A DNA stretch of 64,000 bases from positions 3,997,001-4,061,000 of the forward strand of contig NZ_CP068230.1 of assembly GCF_009183365.2 (NCBI RefSeq), given 5' to 3'. The notes under the pieces are model-generated. The model was not told the DNA's origin and did not search any database. It was given only the letters and a program-made list of their open reading frames with translations. The DNA comes from Shewanella algae (GTDB lineage: Bacteria > Pseudomonadota > Gammaproteobacteria > Enterobacterales > Shewanellaceae). A program made the position numbers and the translations under genes. This document shows positions 35,887 through 45,800 of this stretch, one piece after another (within the stretch, counting starts at the first letter, position 1; every line of letters begins with the position of its first letter).

Positions 35887-36744
35887 TTAAACGGAACCGG
35901 ATGGGATCTCACCGAAATCACCGTTTTGGTAGTCACGAATGGCCTGCAGGATCTCCGCCTGGGTATTCATCACAAAAGGCCCCATCTGCACCACGGCCTC
36001 ACCAATGGGGTTACCGGCCAGAATGAGCAGACCCGCGCCCTTGAGACCGGCTTGCAGCTCGAGAGGATAACGACTGTCGAGCAGCAACATATTACCGGCC
36101 GCCAGTTGCTTGCCATCCGGCAGTTGCAATTCACCACTGTGCAGATAGAGCGCCAGTCGCCCCAGATGACTGAGATCCACCTCGGCTTGGGCTTCCGGCG
36201 CCAGCGTCAAATCGGCAATCGCCGCATCGCCGGCCAACCCGGTCAAGGGAGCACTGGCTTCAGTACCGGCGAAAAGCCAGTCACCGGCCAGCAGTCTCAG
36301 GCTGGCGCCGTCAGTTTCAAGCTGTTGGTGTTCATCGGCTGCGCTGTCCTGATACCTGGGCGGCCGCATCTTGTCCTTGGTCGGCATATTGAGCCAGATC
36401 TGAAAGCCATGCAGCCCCTCTTTGGCATCGGCCAACGGCATTTCGGAGTGGACCACACCGCGGCCGGTACTCATCCACTGCACCTTGCCTTCGCGGATGG
36501 CGCGGACATTGCCCAGTTGATCCCTGTGCTCAAAGCCGCCCTTGCGGATATAGGTAAAAGTTTCCATACCGCGGTGGGGATGCGGCGGAAAACCGCCGAG
36601 ATAATCGCGTTCATCGTCGGAGCGGATCTCATCCAGCATCAGATAGGGATCCAACGCCAGAGCCTGAAAATCGGCGACCCGGCTGATATTGACCCCATCG
36701 CCGTCAGAGGTGGGTTGCGCCGGCAGTATTTGCAATATTTTCAT
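35887..36744 (-). CDS. Pirin-family protein
   Basis: A 285-residue double-cupin protein. The N-terminal cupin holds the metal-binding residues of pirins: FPPHPHRGMETFTYIRKGG (two histidines) and a later HSEMPLADAKEGLHGFQIW (His and Glu). The C-terminal cupin (about 165-255) is less conserved, as usual. Pirins are reported to have quercetinase or redox-sensing roles in different bacteria; no specific role is claimed. Two adjacent ATGs (36747, 36744) are possible, and AGGAG is seven bases before the second. It lies between the phospholipid operon and the receptor, each apparently independent. Confidence 0.9.
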   Translation of the reverse strand: MKILQILPAQPTSDGDGVNISRVADFQALALDPYLMLDEIRSDDERDYLGGFPPHPHRGMETFTYIRKGGFEHRDQLGNVRAIREGKVQWMSTGRGVVHSEMPLADAKEGLHGFQIWLNMPTKDKMRPPRYQDSAADEHQQLETDGASLRLLAGDWLFAGTEASAPLTGLAGDAAIADLTLAPEAQAEVDLSHLGRLALYLHSGELQLPDGKQLAAGNMLLLDSRYPLELQAGLKGAGLLILAGNPIGEAVVQMGPFVMNTQAEILQAIRDYQNGDFGEIPSGSV

Positions 36745-36843
36745 CATTGGGCTCCTTCACTTTGGAATAGCCCCAGCTTACTGCCGACAAATAACAACAA
36801 AAAGCGCATTTATCCGCTATGAGTCTTCGACTTTATAGAAAGG

Positions 36844-37767
36844 TCACACCCACCAATAGCGCACCACATGGAAGAAAACCGGTGCGGCAAAACAGACAGA
36901 ATCCATCCGATCCAGCATGCCGCCGTGACCCTCTATCATATGGCCCCAATCCTTGACGCCGCGGTCACGCTTGATGGCCGACATCACCAGTCCTCCGGCA
37001 AAGCCGAGCAGGTTCACCAGTAAAGCTATGATTGCCGCCTGCCAGGGGGTGAATGGGGTGATCCAGAACAGCGAAGTACCCACCAGCGTCGCCAGCAATA
37101 CCCCACCGACCAGGCCTTCGAGGGTCTTGGAGGGCGACAGCTTGGGTGCCACCTTGCGTTTGCCAAACAGCTTGCCACAGCAATACTGCAGCACATCGGA
37201 GAGTTGCACCACCAGAATGAGCCAGGCGATCAGCAGCAAGTTACGCCCTTCATAACCCTCAATCTTCAAGGTCATCAGCGCCGGCACTGACGAGACACAA
37301 TAAACGGCTATCATCAGCCCCCACTGCACCTTGGCGGTACGCTCAAGGTAACGTGTAGTATCGCCGCCAAGTGCTGCCAGAATCGGCATCAGCAGGAACA
37401 GATACACGGGAATAAAGATACTGAACATGCCGTACCAATGGATGGCTATCAGCAGATACTGCACCGGCAAGGCAAAATAGAAGGCTGCGACCAGGGCAGG
37501 ATAATCGCTGGCCCGGGTCGGTGTCAGGGTTAAAAACTCCCTCAGCGCATAGAAAGATACCAGGGCAAACAGCAATATCACCCCATAGAGCCCGAACAGG
37601 AAAGCTATGCCTATGGCCAACACCATCATCCACCAGGCATCGATTCTGGCATTGAGATTGGCAATAACGGCGTTATTGCCCTTACGCCAGGCCAGCAAAC
37701 GACCTATCAGGGTCGCTACCACCAGCAGTAGGCCTATGCCGGCAAACAACCACAGAGTCTGGTTCAT
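36844..37767 (-). CDS. ynbB: CDP-diglyceride synthase-like membrane protein (YnbB-like)
   Basis: Predicted phosphatidate cytidylyltransferase (CTP + phosphatidate to CDP-diacylglycerol). The 307-residue protein has about eight membrane segments and the family signature near residues 200-220: LQYCCGKLFGKRKVAPKLSP followed by SKTLEGLVGG. The C-terminal RDRGVKDWGHMIEGHGGMLDRMDS is the CdsA-type motif with the conserved D. The start at 37767 (MNQTLWLFAG) overlaps the upstream acyltransferase stop as ATGA; a longer frame is not supported. The canonical cdsA lies elsewhere, so this is a paralogue, last gene of the ynb-like operon. Confidence 0.85.
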   Translation of the reverse strand: MNQTLWLFAGIGLLLVVATLIGRLLAWRKGNNAVIANLNARIDAWWMMVLAIGIAFLFGLYGVILLFALVSFYALREFLTLTPTRASDYPALVAAFYFALPVQYLLIAIHWYGMFSIFIPVYLFLLMPILAALGGDTTRYLERTAKVQWGLMIAVYCVSSVPALMTLKIEGYEGRNLLLIAWLILVVQLSDVLQYCCGKLFGKRKVAPKLSPSKTLEGLVGGVLLATLVGTSLFWITPFTPWQAAIIALLVNLLGFAGGLVMSAIKRDRGVKDWGHMIEGHGGMLDRMDSVCFAAPVFFHVVRYWWV

Positions 37768-38402
37768 ACTTCCTCCCGTGACATCGCCAATAGTGCCAAA
37801 CGCAAACGCTCGAGAAAGGCCACCTTGGTTTCCTGCGGCTGCAGCTTGATAGGCGTGCCGAAACTCAAAGTGCAGAGCAGCGGCAACGGCAGATAACGCC
37901 CCTTGGGCATGGCGCGATTGAGGTTGGCAATCCACACGGGGATCAGTTCCAGATCCGGGCGCGAGTGCGCCAGATGATAGATTCCACTCTTGAACGGCAA
38001 CAATGGCGCCTCGCTCAGATTACGGGTCCCTTCCGGGAAGAAGATCAGCGAGTCACCCTCTGCCAGCGCCTTTTCCACCGGCGCCAGGGGATTGCCCTCA
38101 CCATGGCTCTCTCTTGGAATAAGCACGGCATTGAATACCCGCTGAATAATAAAGCTCCTCAGCGCCGTCTTTTGCCAATACTCGGCGCCGGCGACCGGAC
38201 GTGTCTTGCGTCTCAGCAAGGCAGGCAGTGATGCCCACAGCAACACAAAGTCACCGTGACTGCTGTGATTGGCAAAGTAGAGCCGCTGATTGTGATTGGC
38301 GCGGCAGCCAAGCCACAGGGCGCGGGCACCGGTGACCAACCTGGCCGCCGAGGTGATCCCAAAGGCGGTCAATCCCGCGAGCCAGCCGATTAGGGTATCC
38401 AT
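37764..38402 (-). CDS. PlsC-type 1-acylglycerol-3-phosphate acyltransferase
   Basis: A 212-residue acyltransferase. It shows the catalytic HX4D box as NHSSHGDF and the substrate-binding FFPEGTRN, both diagnostic of the PlsC family, plus an N-terminal membrane helix. It should acylate a lysophospholipid or lysophosphatidate. The start ATG at 38402 (MDTLIGWLAG) leaves a 19-base gap from the previous gene. It overlaps the following CDP-diglyceride synthase by four bases. E. coli ynbABCD has no such gene, so this is a Shewanella addition to the set. Confidence 0.85.
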   Translation of the reverse strand: MDTLIGWLAGLTAFGITSAARLVTGARALWLGCRANHNQRLYFANHSSHGDFVLLWASLPALLRRKTRPVAGAEYWQKTALRSFIIQRVFNAVLIPRESHGEGNPLAPVEKALAEGDSLIFFPEGTRNLSEAPLLPFKSGIYHLAHSRPDLELIPVWIANLNRAMPKGRYLPLPLLCTLSFGTPIKLQPQETKVAFLERLRLALLAMSREEV

Positions 38403-38421
38403 AGATAAGGGTAAACTCCTC

Positions 38422-38850
38422 TTACAGGAAAAAGCGCCAGACGAGTAACAACACCAGCGCCGCGGCCTGCCCGGCAAAGCAGAGGAACAGACGCTTTAGC
38501 AGCGCCTGCGCCCCTTGGGCGCGCTGCAGCATACTGCGACCGGCCTGTTCTTCTTTAAGCCAGCCGAGCTGCTGCATGCTGTGATCCAGACGTTCGCAGG
38601 AATGCTCCCCTGCCAGAGCGGCAAACAGCTTGGCATCCAGCGCCACTCTGAGGCCGAAATACTGTCCGGCCAGTCCGAAAAGCACCATCAACAGGGCACT
38701 GAGCAGTTCCGGCCATCCCTGAAGCTTGCCGCCCCAGAGAAGCAGCAAAGGTGCCAACATCAAAACCGCACTGAACCAGCGCAGCGGCGCGGCATTGCCT
38801 AGTAAAGTGGCCACCAATTTTGCCAGATCCCGCTGCTGCGACTCAGGCAT
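38422..38850 (-). CDS. Small membrane protein of the phospholipid operon
   Basis: A 142-residue protein with hydrophobic helices near 29-46, 51-68 and 122-141, and a cytosolic or periplasmic linker with SCERLDHSMQQLGWLKEEQ. No family is recognised. GAGGT lies six bases before ATG 38850, and the first codons overlap the end of the PAP2/phosphatase gene by eight bases, so it is clearly co-translated with the operon. A role as an accessory to the neighbouring phosphatase or acyltransferase is only inference. Confidence 0.65.
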   Translation of the reverse strand: MPESQQRDLAKLVATLLGNAAPLRWFSAVLMLAPLLLLWGGKLQGWPELLSALLMVLFGLAGQYFGLRVALDAKLFAALAGEHSCERLDHSMQQLGWLKEEQAGRSMLQRAQGAQALLKRLFLCFAGQAAALVLLLVWRFFL

Positions 38851-40228
38851 GTTGCACCTCTGGCGGGCAAAAACCTGACTTGAGCCGCTCCAGGTAAGCC
38901 AGAGTCTCTGGCTTGAAAACCACCTTGGGCCTGACGGCGGCAATCATCTTTGCGGCATCCAGGGCACTGCCGGCCCGACCGCTCAGCAGCAACCAGGCTG
39001 CCAATACCAAGGCGCTACGGCCATAACCCAAGGCGCAACATACAAGTAGAGTACCTGAGGTACGCAAACACTCGAGCCGCCTGACCGCTTCCAGGCAGTC
39101 CTGTTCATCCGGCAAACATAAATCCAGCATGGGCATAGGCTGATACCATTTGAGCTTGCCTTCGGTCATCCCCCGAGCGGGTGTCAGCAAAGCCTTGCCC
39201 GAATAGGGAAAGGGCAACTCGGCGCAGAGATCCAATATGGCATCATATTGCTGCGCTTCACTCATGGTGGGCATGCGCCCGAGCCAAACCCCGGGCAACA
39301 CCTCTTGCGCCGCCACCTGGCCACCGGTCCAGAAACGGATATTGAGCCAGGCAAACAAACGATAAGGTAACAACAGCCAGCGACTGGCGAAGCTGGGATG
39401 GCCCAACTCACCCTTTTGAAAACCCGCGGCGGCAAACAGGAGATAATTGAGCGCCACCATGGCCAGCGCCAAGGCCAGCCAAAACAGCAGCATGCCAAGC
39501 AGACTCATGGGCCAGAGCAAGGCCGCGAGCAGCAGCAAGACGGCGCCCACGCCATAAGCCGTTGCCAGCTTGAGCCTGCGGGGTTCCCTCGCCAAACTCA
39601 AGCGGCTGAACGAATTTCGTGGCCACAGCCAGAGGCAGAACAGACCGGCCGCCAGCCCTGTGGGCAGGTCGATAAAATGATGTTGCCAGGTCGTCAGCAC
39701 AGACAGGCCAATCAAGGCAAACCAGCCGTGGAGCAGATAACGCCAGGCGCCCTTGGCCCGCTGACTGTATTCACTCCAGAGCACCACCAAGAGGGCGATG
39801 TGCAAAGAGGGCGCCTGATTGAAAGGCTTATCAAACCCCATCAGGAGATCGAACAAACCACCAAAAACGCCGTCGAGCGGCGGGCGCTCAAAACTGAATT
39901 TAAGTGGCCAGATGAGAAAACAGCCGATACACAGAAGCTGTACGCTCAGCAGCCTGAGCCCCAGTCTGTCTATCCCCTTGCGGCTGAGGGGGAGCAGAAA
40001 CGCCAGGCCGTAGAGAAGATCTATCGACCAGTAAGGCACTATGGTCCAGGGCCAAAGCGGAATGGCGTGCTCCCAGGAAAACACCAGACTGGGAACCTCA
40101 CTTTGCTGCGAGGCATACCAATTGGCAAAACCATAGCTGGCAAAGAAAAACGGTGCCAACAAGGCCAGCCAAAGCAGGCTACGGCGAATGGTGCCGACCT
40201 CGCGTCGACGGGCGGGCAACTCAGGCAT
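38843..40228 (-). CDS. ynbD: PAP2 phosphatase / dual-specificity phosphatase fusion (YnbD-like)
   Basis: A 461-residue membrane protein in two parts. The N-terminal half has membrane helices with PAP2 lipid-phosphatase motifs (NQAPSLHIALLVVL, then TTWQHHFIDLPTG). The C-terminal domain (about 315-450) is a tyrosine/dual-specificity phosphatase with the CX5R loop CALGYGR; the usual histidine before the cysteine is another cysteine. It could remove phosphate from phosphatidylglycerol-phosphate-like lipids. The start overlaps the stop of the upstream gene as TGATG. E. coli YnbD has the same domain order, to my knowledge. Confidence 0.85.
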   Translation of the reverse strand: MPELPARRREVGTIRRSLLWLALLAPFFFASYGFANWYASQQSEVPSLVFSWEHAIPLWPWTIVPYWSIDLLYGLAFLLPLSRKGIDRLGLRLLSVQLLCIGCFLIWPLKFSFERPPLDGVFGGLFDLLMGFDKPFNQAPSLHIALLVVLWSEYSQRAKGAWRYLLHGWFALIGLSVLTTWQHHFIDLPTGLAAGLFCLWLWPRNSFSRLSLAREPRRLKLATAYGVGAVLLLLAALLWPMSLLGMLLFWLALALAMVALNYLLFAAAGFQKGELGHPSFASRWLLLPYRLFAWLNIRFWTGGQVAAQEVLPGVWLGRMPTMSEAQQYDAILDLCAELPFPYSGKALLTPARGMTEGKLKWYQPMPMLDLCLPDEQDCLEAVRRLECLRTSGTLLVCCALGYGRSALVLAAWLLLSGRAGSALDAAKMIAAVRPKVVFKPETLAYLERLKSGFCPPEVQHA

Positions 40229-41997
40229 CAGTCGGCCTTACGCGCCATGGACACGGTAAATATGCCCCACTCATCCACTCTTTGAGTCAACTTGTGAAAG
40301 CCGTTGGCTTTGGTCAGTTGATCCATCTCCTGCTGACTGCGGCGACGCATCACCCAAGGCTGACCGTCTCTGTGGCTGGTCAGGGCCCGGCCGATGAATT
40401 CCAGCTGCGGATGCCAGGGCTGGCCCGTGTAGATAAGCAGGCCTCCGGGCGCCAGCGCCGCGGTAATACCCGCCAGGGAGCGGGACACCATCTCATTGTC
40501 ACCAAACAGCTCGTAAAGGCCGGAGACTACCGCCAGGGTTGGTTTGGGCTCGACCGCCGCCAGCGAATCAAAGTCAAAGGCATCGCCCTTTTCAAAGCGC
40601 ACTATGTCACTGAGGCCAAGCTCATCGATGAGGGCGCGGCCGTCGCGGATATTGATATCACTGTAATCACGCAGCAGCACAGAATCGGGCTTGATATCGC
40701 TGTTCGCCAGGCTCTCCAGCAGATAGCGGCCATGTCCGGCGGCCACATCCATCAAATGCAGCGGCTTTTCTTCCTTTCTCAGCGTCGACAGCGCCTGCGC
40801 CAGCAGCTCTTCGATATGGCGTTTACGCTGGCGTATGCCGCGCCAGCCAATGGCATTGAGATATTGTTTGTCGACAAAGCGGCCAAACTCCCCCTTGCCG
40901 GAGGGTGTGTTGCGATAGACATAGTCCAGGGTACTGCCCGAATCGAAGCCGCGCTCGAAACCCAGAGCGATGCCCTCTGAGTATTTCTCCCCCAGCTTCA
41001 TCACTGCGCGGGTGGCTTGCCAGTACTTGGCCTGCCAGGAAGCCTCGGGCAGAGGGGCGGCGAGCGATTCACTCTCGGCGCAGCTCGGGCCGAATTTATC
41101 TTGCTGCAACAAATTCACTGCCGCCTGCGGCGAGGCGATATTGGCCCGCAGGAAGCGTCTAATCCTGGCTATCGGGTCGGCCCGGTCCAGCTCTCCCAGG
41201 GTGTCATGGTAAAAACCGGGCAGCAGGTGCAATTCTTTACGCTGGGAACCCAAACGCTCAAAAAACTGCTGCTGCGGCTTGCGCCGAACCACATAGTCGG
41301 CGCCCGAGATCAGTACCTGAGTCGGTACAGTAATCGCCTGGGCATTGGCCACCACCCTTTCAGCGGCATCATAAAGTCCCAACAACACATTGACCGAGAT
41401 CGGTCTGGCGATCAGTGGATCTGTCTCAAAGCTGTATTGTCTGGCTGGGTCATGGGTCAACAGCTTGGCCTTAACATAGCTGTTGACGAAAAAGTTGCCC
41501 TTGAGGCTCCTCAGCAGCTTGAGCCCAGGGATAGCAAAAGGCACATAGAGTTTGACGCTGAAGGCCGGCGACGCCAGCACCAGCGCACGAATAGAAGGCG
41601 CATAGTCATGCACCCAGGTGCTGACCAGCACGGCGCCGACACTTTGGGCCACCACACACAGCTGCTCTTGGCTGAAACCATGTTTGCCCTCTATGTGTTC
41701 CACAAAGGTCTGAATGTCGCGGACACTGGTACCGAAGGAGGGACTGTCGCCTCTGGCGCCCGGTGATTGCCCATGACCACGGGCATCCCAGGCGAAAAAA
41801 GCCTGCTCAGGCAGCGCCAGTTCATCCACCAGGTGCGCCATTCGGCCACCGTGTTCATGGCCACGGTGAAACAGCAACACGGCCCCGGGATCCTCTTGTT
41901 CATTGGTTTCCAGCGCCGGCCAGAAACGATAAAACAGCTGGAATCCATCATGGGTAGTAAAAAAGTGTTCCTCGGGTACCCTTGCGGCATTATCCAT
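40228..41997 (-). CDS. ynbC: Alpha/beta hydrolase - SAM methyltransferase fusion (YnbC-like)
   Basis: A 589-residue cytosolic protein with two domains. Residues about 1-290 are an alpha/beta hydrolase of the monoacylglycerol-lipase type: LLFHRGHEHGGRMAHLVDEL, DARGHGQSPG, then the nucleophile elbow VVAQSVGAVLV (Ser) and a late PGFYHDTLGE (His). Residues about 330-589 form a class I SAM methyltransferase with LMDVAAGHGRYL as the SAM-binding motif. ATG 41997 was chosen since AAAGGA lies eight bases before; an ATG at 42006 lies too close to it. Same two-domain architecture as E. coli YnbC. The natural substrate is unknown. Confidence 0.85.
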   Translation of the reverse strand: MDNAARVPEEHFFTTHDGFQLFYRFWPALETNEQEDPGAVLLFHRGHEHGGRMAHLVDELALPEQAFFAWDARGHGQSPGARGDSPSFGTSVRDIQTFVEHIEGKHGFSQEQLCVVAQSVGAVLVSTWVHDYAPSIRALVLASPAFSVKLYVPFAIPGLKLLRSLKGNFFVNSYVKAKLLTHDPARQYSFETDPLIARPISVNVLLGLYDAAERVVANAQAITVPTQVLISGADYVVRRKPQQQFFERLGSQRKELHLLPGFYHDTLGELDRADPIARIRRFLRANIASPQAAVNLLQQDKFGPSCAESESLAAPLPEASWQAKYWQATRAVMKLGEKYSEGIALGFERGFDSGSTLDYVYRNTPSGKGEFGRFVDKQYLNAIGWRGIRQRKRHIEELLAQALSTLRKEEKPLHLMDVAAGHGRYLLESLANSDIKPDSVLLRDYSDINIRDGRALIDELGLSDIVRFEKGDAFDFDSLAAVEPKPTLAVVSGLYELFGDNEMVSRSLAGITAALAPGGLLIYTGQPWHPQLEFIGRALTSHRDGQPWVMRRRSQQEMDQLTKANGFHKLTQRVDEWGIFTVSMARKAD

Positions 41998-42022
41998 ATA
42001 TTTCATTCCTTTGATAAACAAC

Positions 42023-42637
42023 TTAACTTGCGCTCTCGCCCTGCTTCAAACCGGATTTTACCCGGTTGAATATGGTCAGGCAGAGTAACAGGAGAACCAA
42101 TGACAGGATCAAATTGAGCCAGAATGGCGTCAACCAACCCAAGGCGACGGCCAGCCCCAGAATACCGAAGACAAACGCGCGATCGCTCTTGCCCATGGGG
42201 CCATCATAGCGGCGCTCTGCCCCCACCATCAGGCCTAGCACCCCGGCGTATTCACTGGCAACGGCCAGTAAGGTCAGGGCGATCACCAGTGCAGGTTCCA
42301 CACCACCTAGCAAGGCAAAAGGCAGATAGAGTATCGCATCCGAAACAATATCGGCGAGCTCATTGAGATAGGCGCCGAGACGGGATTGCTGCCCAAACTC
42401 GCGGGCCAACATGCCATCTATGGCATTGAGCGCCATTCTTTTCAGCATCCACACCGGGATGAGGGCAAAGAGCCAAGGATGAGGCCAGATAAGCAACAGG
42501 ATTCCCAGCAGTATAGAACCCAGCGCCGCCAACAACGTGACTTGATTGGCGCTGACGCCGCGCCGATACAGACGGGTAACCAGAGGCCTCAGTAGGCCCT
42601 GAAAGCGGGATTTCAACTGATAAACAGACAAACTCAT
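42023..42637 (-). CDS. ynbA: CDP-alcohol phosphatidyltransferase (YnbA-like)
   Basis: Integral-membrane enzyme predicted to transfer a phosphatidyl group from CDP-diacylglycerol to an alcohol. The 204-residue protein has about six membrane helices. The signature D1xxD2GxxAR(x8)GxxxD3xxxD4 reads N71-A-I-D74-G75...A78-R79...G88...N92...D96, so D1 and D3 are asparagine. By memory E. coli YnbA shows the same two changes, suggesting a family trait and not decay. It is the first gene of the six-gene operon. The promoter region upstream (42638-42832) also separates it from the metalloprotease gene. Confidence 0.85.
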   Translation of the reverse strand: MSLSVYQLKSRFQGLLRPLVTRLYRRGVSANQVTLLAALGSILLGILLLIWPHPWLFALIPVWMLKRMALNAIDGMLAREFGQQSRLGAYLNELADIVSDAILYLPFALLGGVEPALVIALTLLAVASEYAGVLGLMVGAERRYDGPMGKSDRAFVFGILGLAVALGWLTPFWLNLILSLVLLLLCLTIFNRVKSGLKQGESAS

Positions 42638-42832
42638 TGGCTACAACATCCTAATCGAGAAAGGAAAGTTCTCACAGTCATCCTTGAGTATCGAGCAAAT
42701 GACCAGAGTGCACTATGCCTGATTTTTAGTGTGCTTCAAAGTGCTTGAGGGAAAAAGCCGCGGCTGAATCACGCCTCGATTGCAATGCTGTCGGCAATAG
42801 GGAAAGAGCGCCGAAGCGCCCTTTCCTCTCAG

Positions 42833-45800
42833 TTACCAGTTGGCATCCAGAGTGAGCTTGGGCACCGCCAGCTCAGCGCATTGGCTCGAAAGGTGATAGA
42901 ACACGGCTTCAGCGGCCGGGTAACCATAGGCAGCTACCTGGTTGGCGGCCTGGGCCTGATAGCGCACACCCCAGAGATCAAACCAGGGACGCATATCCAG
43001 TTGCAGCAACTTCGACAGGCTGAGCAACATGAAGTCGTTGCCATCCAGGTTCGGGGCATCGATATAACTGCTCATGCCCAATGCATCCCTCATCTCGCCC
43101 CAGCGAGCGGCGTCGGCAATCGCATGGTTGAACAGACGCTCATGCAGATAGAGCAAGGTGAAAATCTGCCAGCCGTTGTCCAAACCTGCATGCTCTTCGG
43201 CCAATGCCGCCAGCTGCAGATAGAAATCCAGTCTGGGCCCGGCGTTGTCATAGGTGCCGGTCTGACTCCAGAGCTTGTCGTAGACAGAGGTCACAGGATC
43301 GCTGCTGTTTTGCGCCTGTTTCAGCCACTCGAAGGTGGTTTGAGGTGACTGGCGATCGCAGCTGGCGATCCGCTCACCACTATCTTTAAAGCGTTGCCAG
43401 CCCTTGTACAGAGGGAAAATATTATTGGAGACTTCACCGGAGCGGCCACCATAGATTTTCAGCCGGTTACGCTGCAGATTGTGGCCTATCTCGTGACTCT
43501 CGCCCCAGCCGAAGGGGCTCAATACCCAGGCTTGATCATAGGGGTTACCCGAGCAGCCGCCACCGCAGTGTGCCGCCTCATCGACATTGATGTGCTGCAC
43601 CTTGGGTTTGGCATGGATCTGTTCATTTTGGCAATCCCACCCCAGCAGGGCGCAGCGGGCAGCCACGCTGGGTGCCAGCGCCAGCCCTTCGCCACTGAAG
43701 CCAGCCAGATCATAGGTCCCCTTGATCATATAGCGCCAAACATCATTCAGGGCCTGCTCCACATCGCCACGGTAAGGCTCAGCATAGATGAACTGTTTCA
43801 TCATATGCTTGCGGGAGTTAATTTCGACAAAGTCGGTACGCAGCCCGGCCCAGCTCAGCGGGCTGGTTTCAAGCGCCGTCAAATAGCCACTCGCTTGGTT
43901 GAAATCCTTGAGGTAGGGATAGGCCAGTACATTTTGTGCTTCAACACTCACCACGCCCTCACCGGCCGGCAGTTGCAGCATCAAAGTCCCGCCATAAGGG
44001 CTGCTCAGGGTCAGAGGTTGCCCGGGTTTCAGGGTCAACTCGACCGAGCGCAAAAATTTGGGGCGCTGGTATCCCTGGTTATTGAATTCCCGGGTTGAGC
44101 CGGTTCTCTGGGTATTGATAAAGGCCTTGACCGTCAGCGGCAGTGTGTCTTTACGCTCGAGACGCACGCTCTGGCCGGGCAACAAGTAAAAACCGCTGCC
44201 GCGATAACCACTCTCTTTGCCCAGTGCCATTTCCAGGCTGACGTTTTCAAGAGTTAGCGTTTGCGGCAAAGGATCGCTGAAATTGCCCAAATCCGGCTGC
44301 GCTGGATTATTCCCCCTTAAATACAGCGCCAAGTGGTCGGCCAGGTAGGCCGCCAGAAAACGCCCTTGCGGCGTGGTGTCCTTATCCATGGGATAAGCTA
44401 TGTCGGCACGGTAAAGATCGCCCAGCAACACAAAGAGTTTCAGCAGCCTGCGCCCCTCGTTGCCGAACAACACCTGACCACGACTATCCAGTTGATTGAG
44501 TGAGTTTTTAAGCGCTCTGGCACCGGCAAGGAACTCAGATTCAAAGCCGTTGACCTTGTCACAGCTCACTTTACCCACATAGGTTTCACAGCCGGACCAG
44601 TCAAAGTTGAAGTCATCATCAATAAAGTGCTGTGTCAGGCGCTGCTCACCGCCAAGCAGTGGGAAAGCGGCCGCCATGGCCGTGGCCGAAGACCAATCGG
44701 CAGCGGCGCTGGCCCAGAAGTTACCGCCATAGGGCAAACTGACCCCCATGGTTCCGGCAATGGCGTCGGCCACCGCATTGGTCGCTTCATACCAGTTGTG
44801 CTGATAATAGAGTGCCTTGCCCGATGCCAGCGCCCGGGAATAGACGCCGGCTATCTGCCCGGCATCGATATCGGCCGCGCGCCAGCCACTGATTAACAAC
44901 TGGGCATCGGCGATACAGGCTTCCAAAGTAGCGACCTGATTACAACTTTTGATGGTCCAATTGGGAAACCGCCCTTGCAACCAACTGCGACTGGCACTCT
45001 CCTGACCACCAAGAAAGCTCAAGGACACGGTCAATGGTTGCTGCAGTTCTGCCGCTTGCGCTCTGTTCAGCAACCAAGCCAGCAGATTGTCATTGGCTGG
45101 CTCCATGGCGGTGAGTTCACCGGCATGGAAACGGGCAAACAGATGGGTACCAAAGGCCGCAAAGCGCCCGGTATGCTGCTCGCCGGCGACGGCCAAGACC
45201 TGACCCGTGTTGGCACGCAGCAGAGGTGTGGCCATTTCCGGCTCGATGATATTGAACAATTGAGTTCGGTTGCCTGGTGCATAGGCCAGCGCCGTATCGG
45301 CAAATACCCCTTGCCGCAGGGCTTGCTCATTCGAGCGCAGCTGCGTTATCTGTACGGCAATCGCCTCAAGCAGAGTATCCGGGTCCAGCCCGCTTGCATC
45401 ACCGCTTGCCAGCGCCCGCTCCAGAGGGCTTTGACTGTCCACACCAAAAACTGCCAACTTGAGGTTGACGCTGCCACCACGGCCATCACTAACCTGCAAT
45501 AGCCCTTGATCGCTGCCCTTGGCATCTTTATCTGCTTTGTAGCTCAGCATATCGCCATCGAGACTGAACTGCCCCAGCTTGCCCTGCTCGGCAATGCTGG
45601 CCTGCAAGGGATCGCCATCGGGATCTGACACATAACCTTGCCAGTTGACCGCAATACTCTGCAGCGAGCTGTCATAAGCCAGCTGAATATCGTCACCCTT
45701 GGGCGCTTGATTGACGCCGGCAGGCGGCTGCAGATTATCGTCGCTTGACCCGGCGCCACTTTCATCATCACCACCGCCGCAAGCGCCAAGCAGTAAACTA

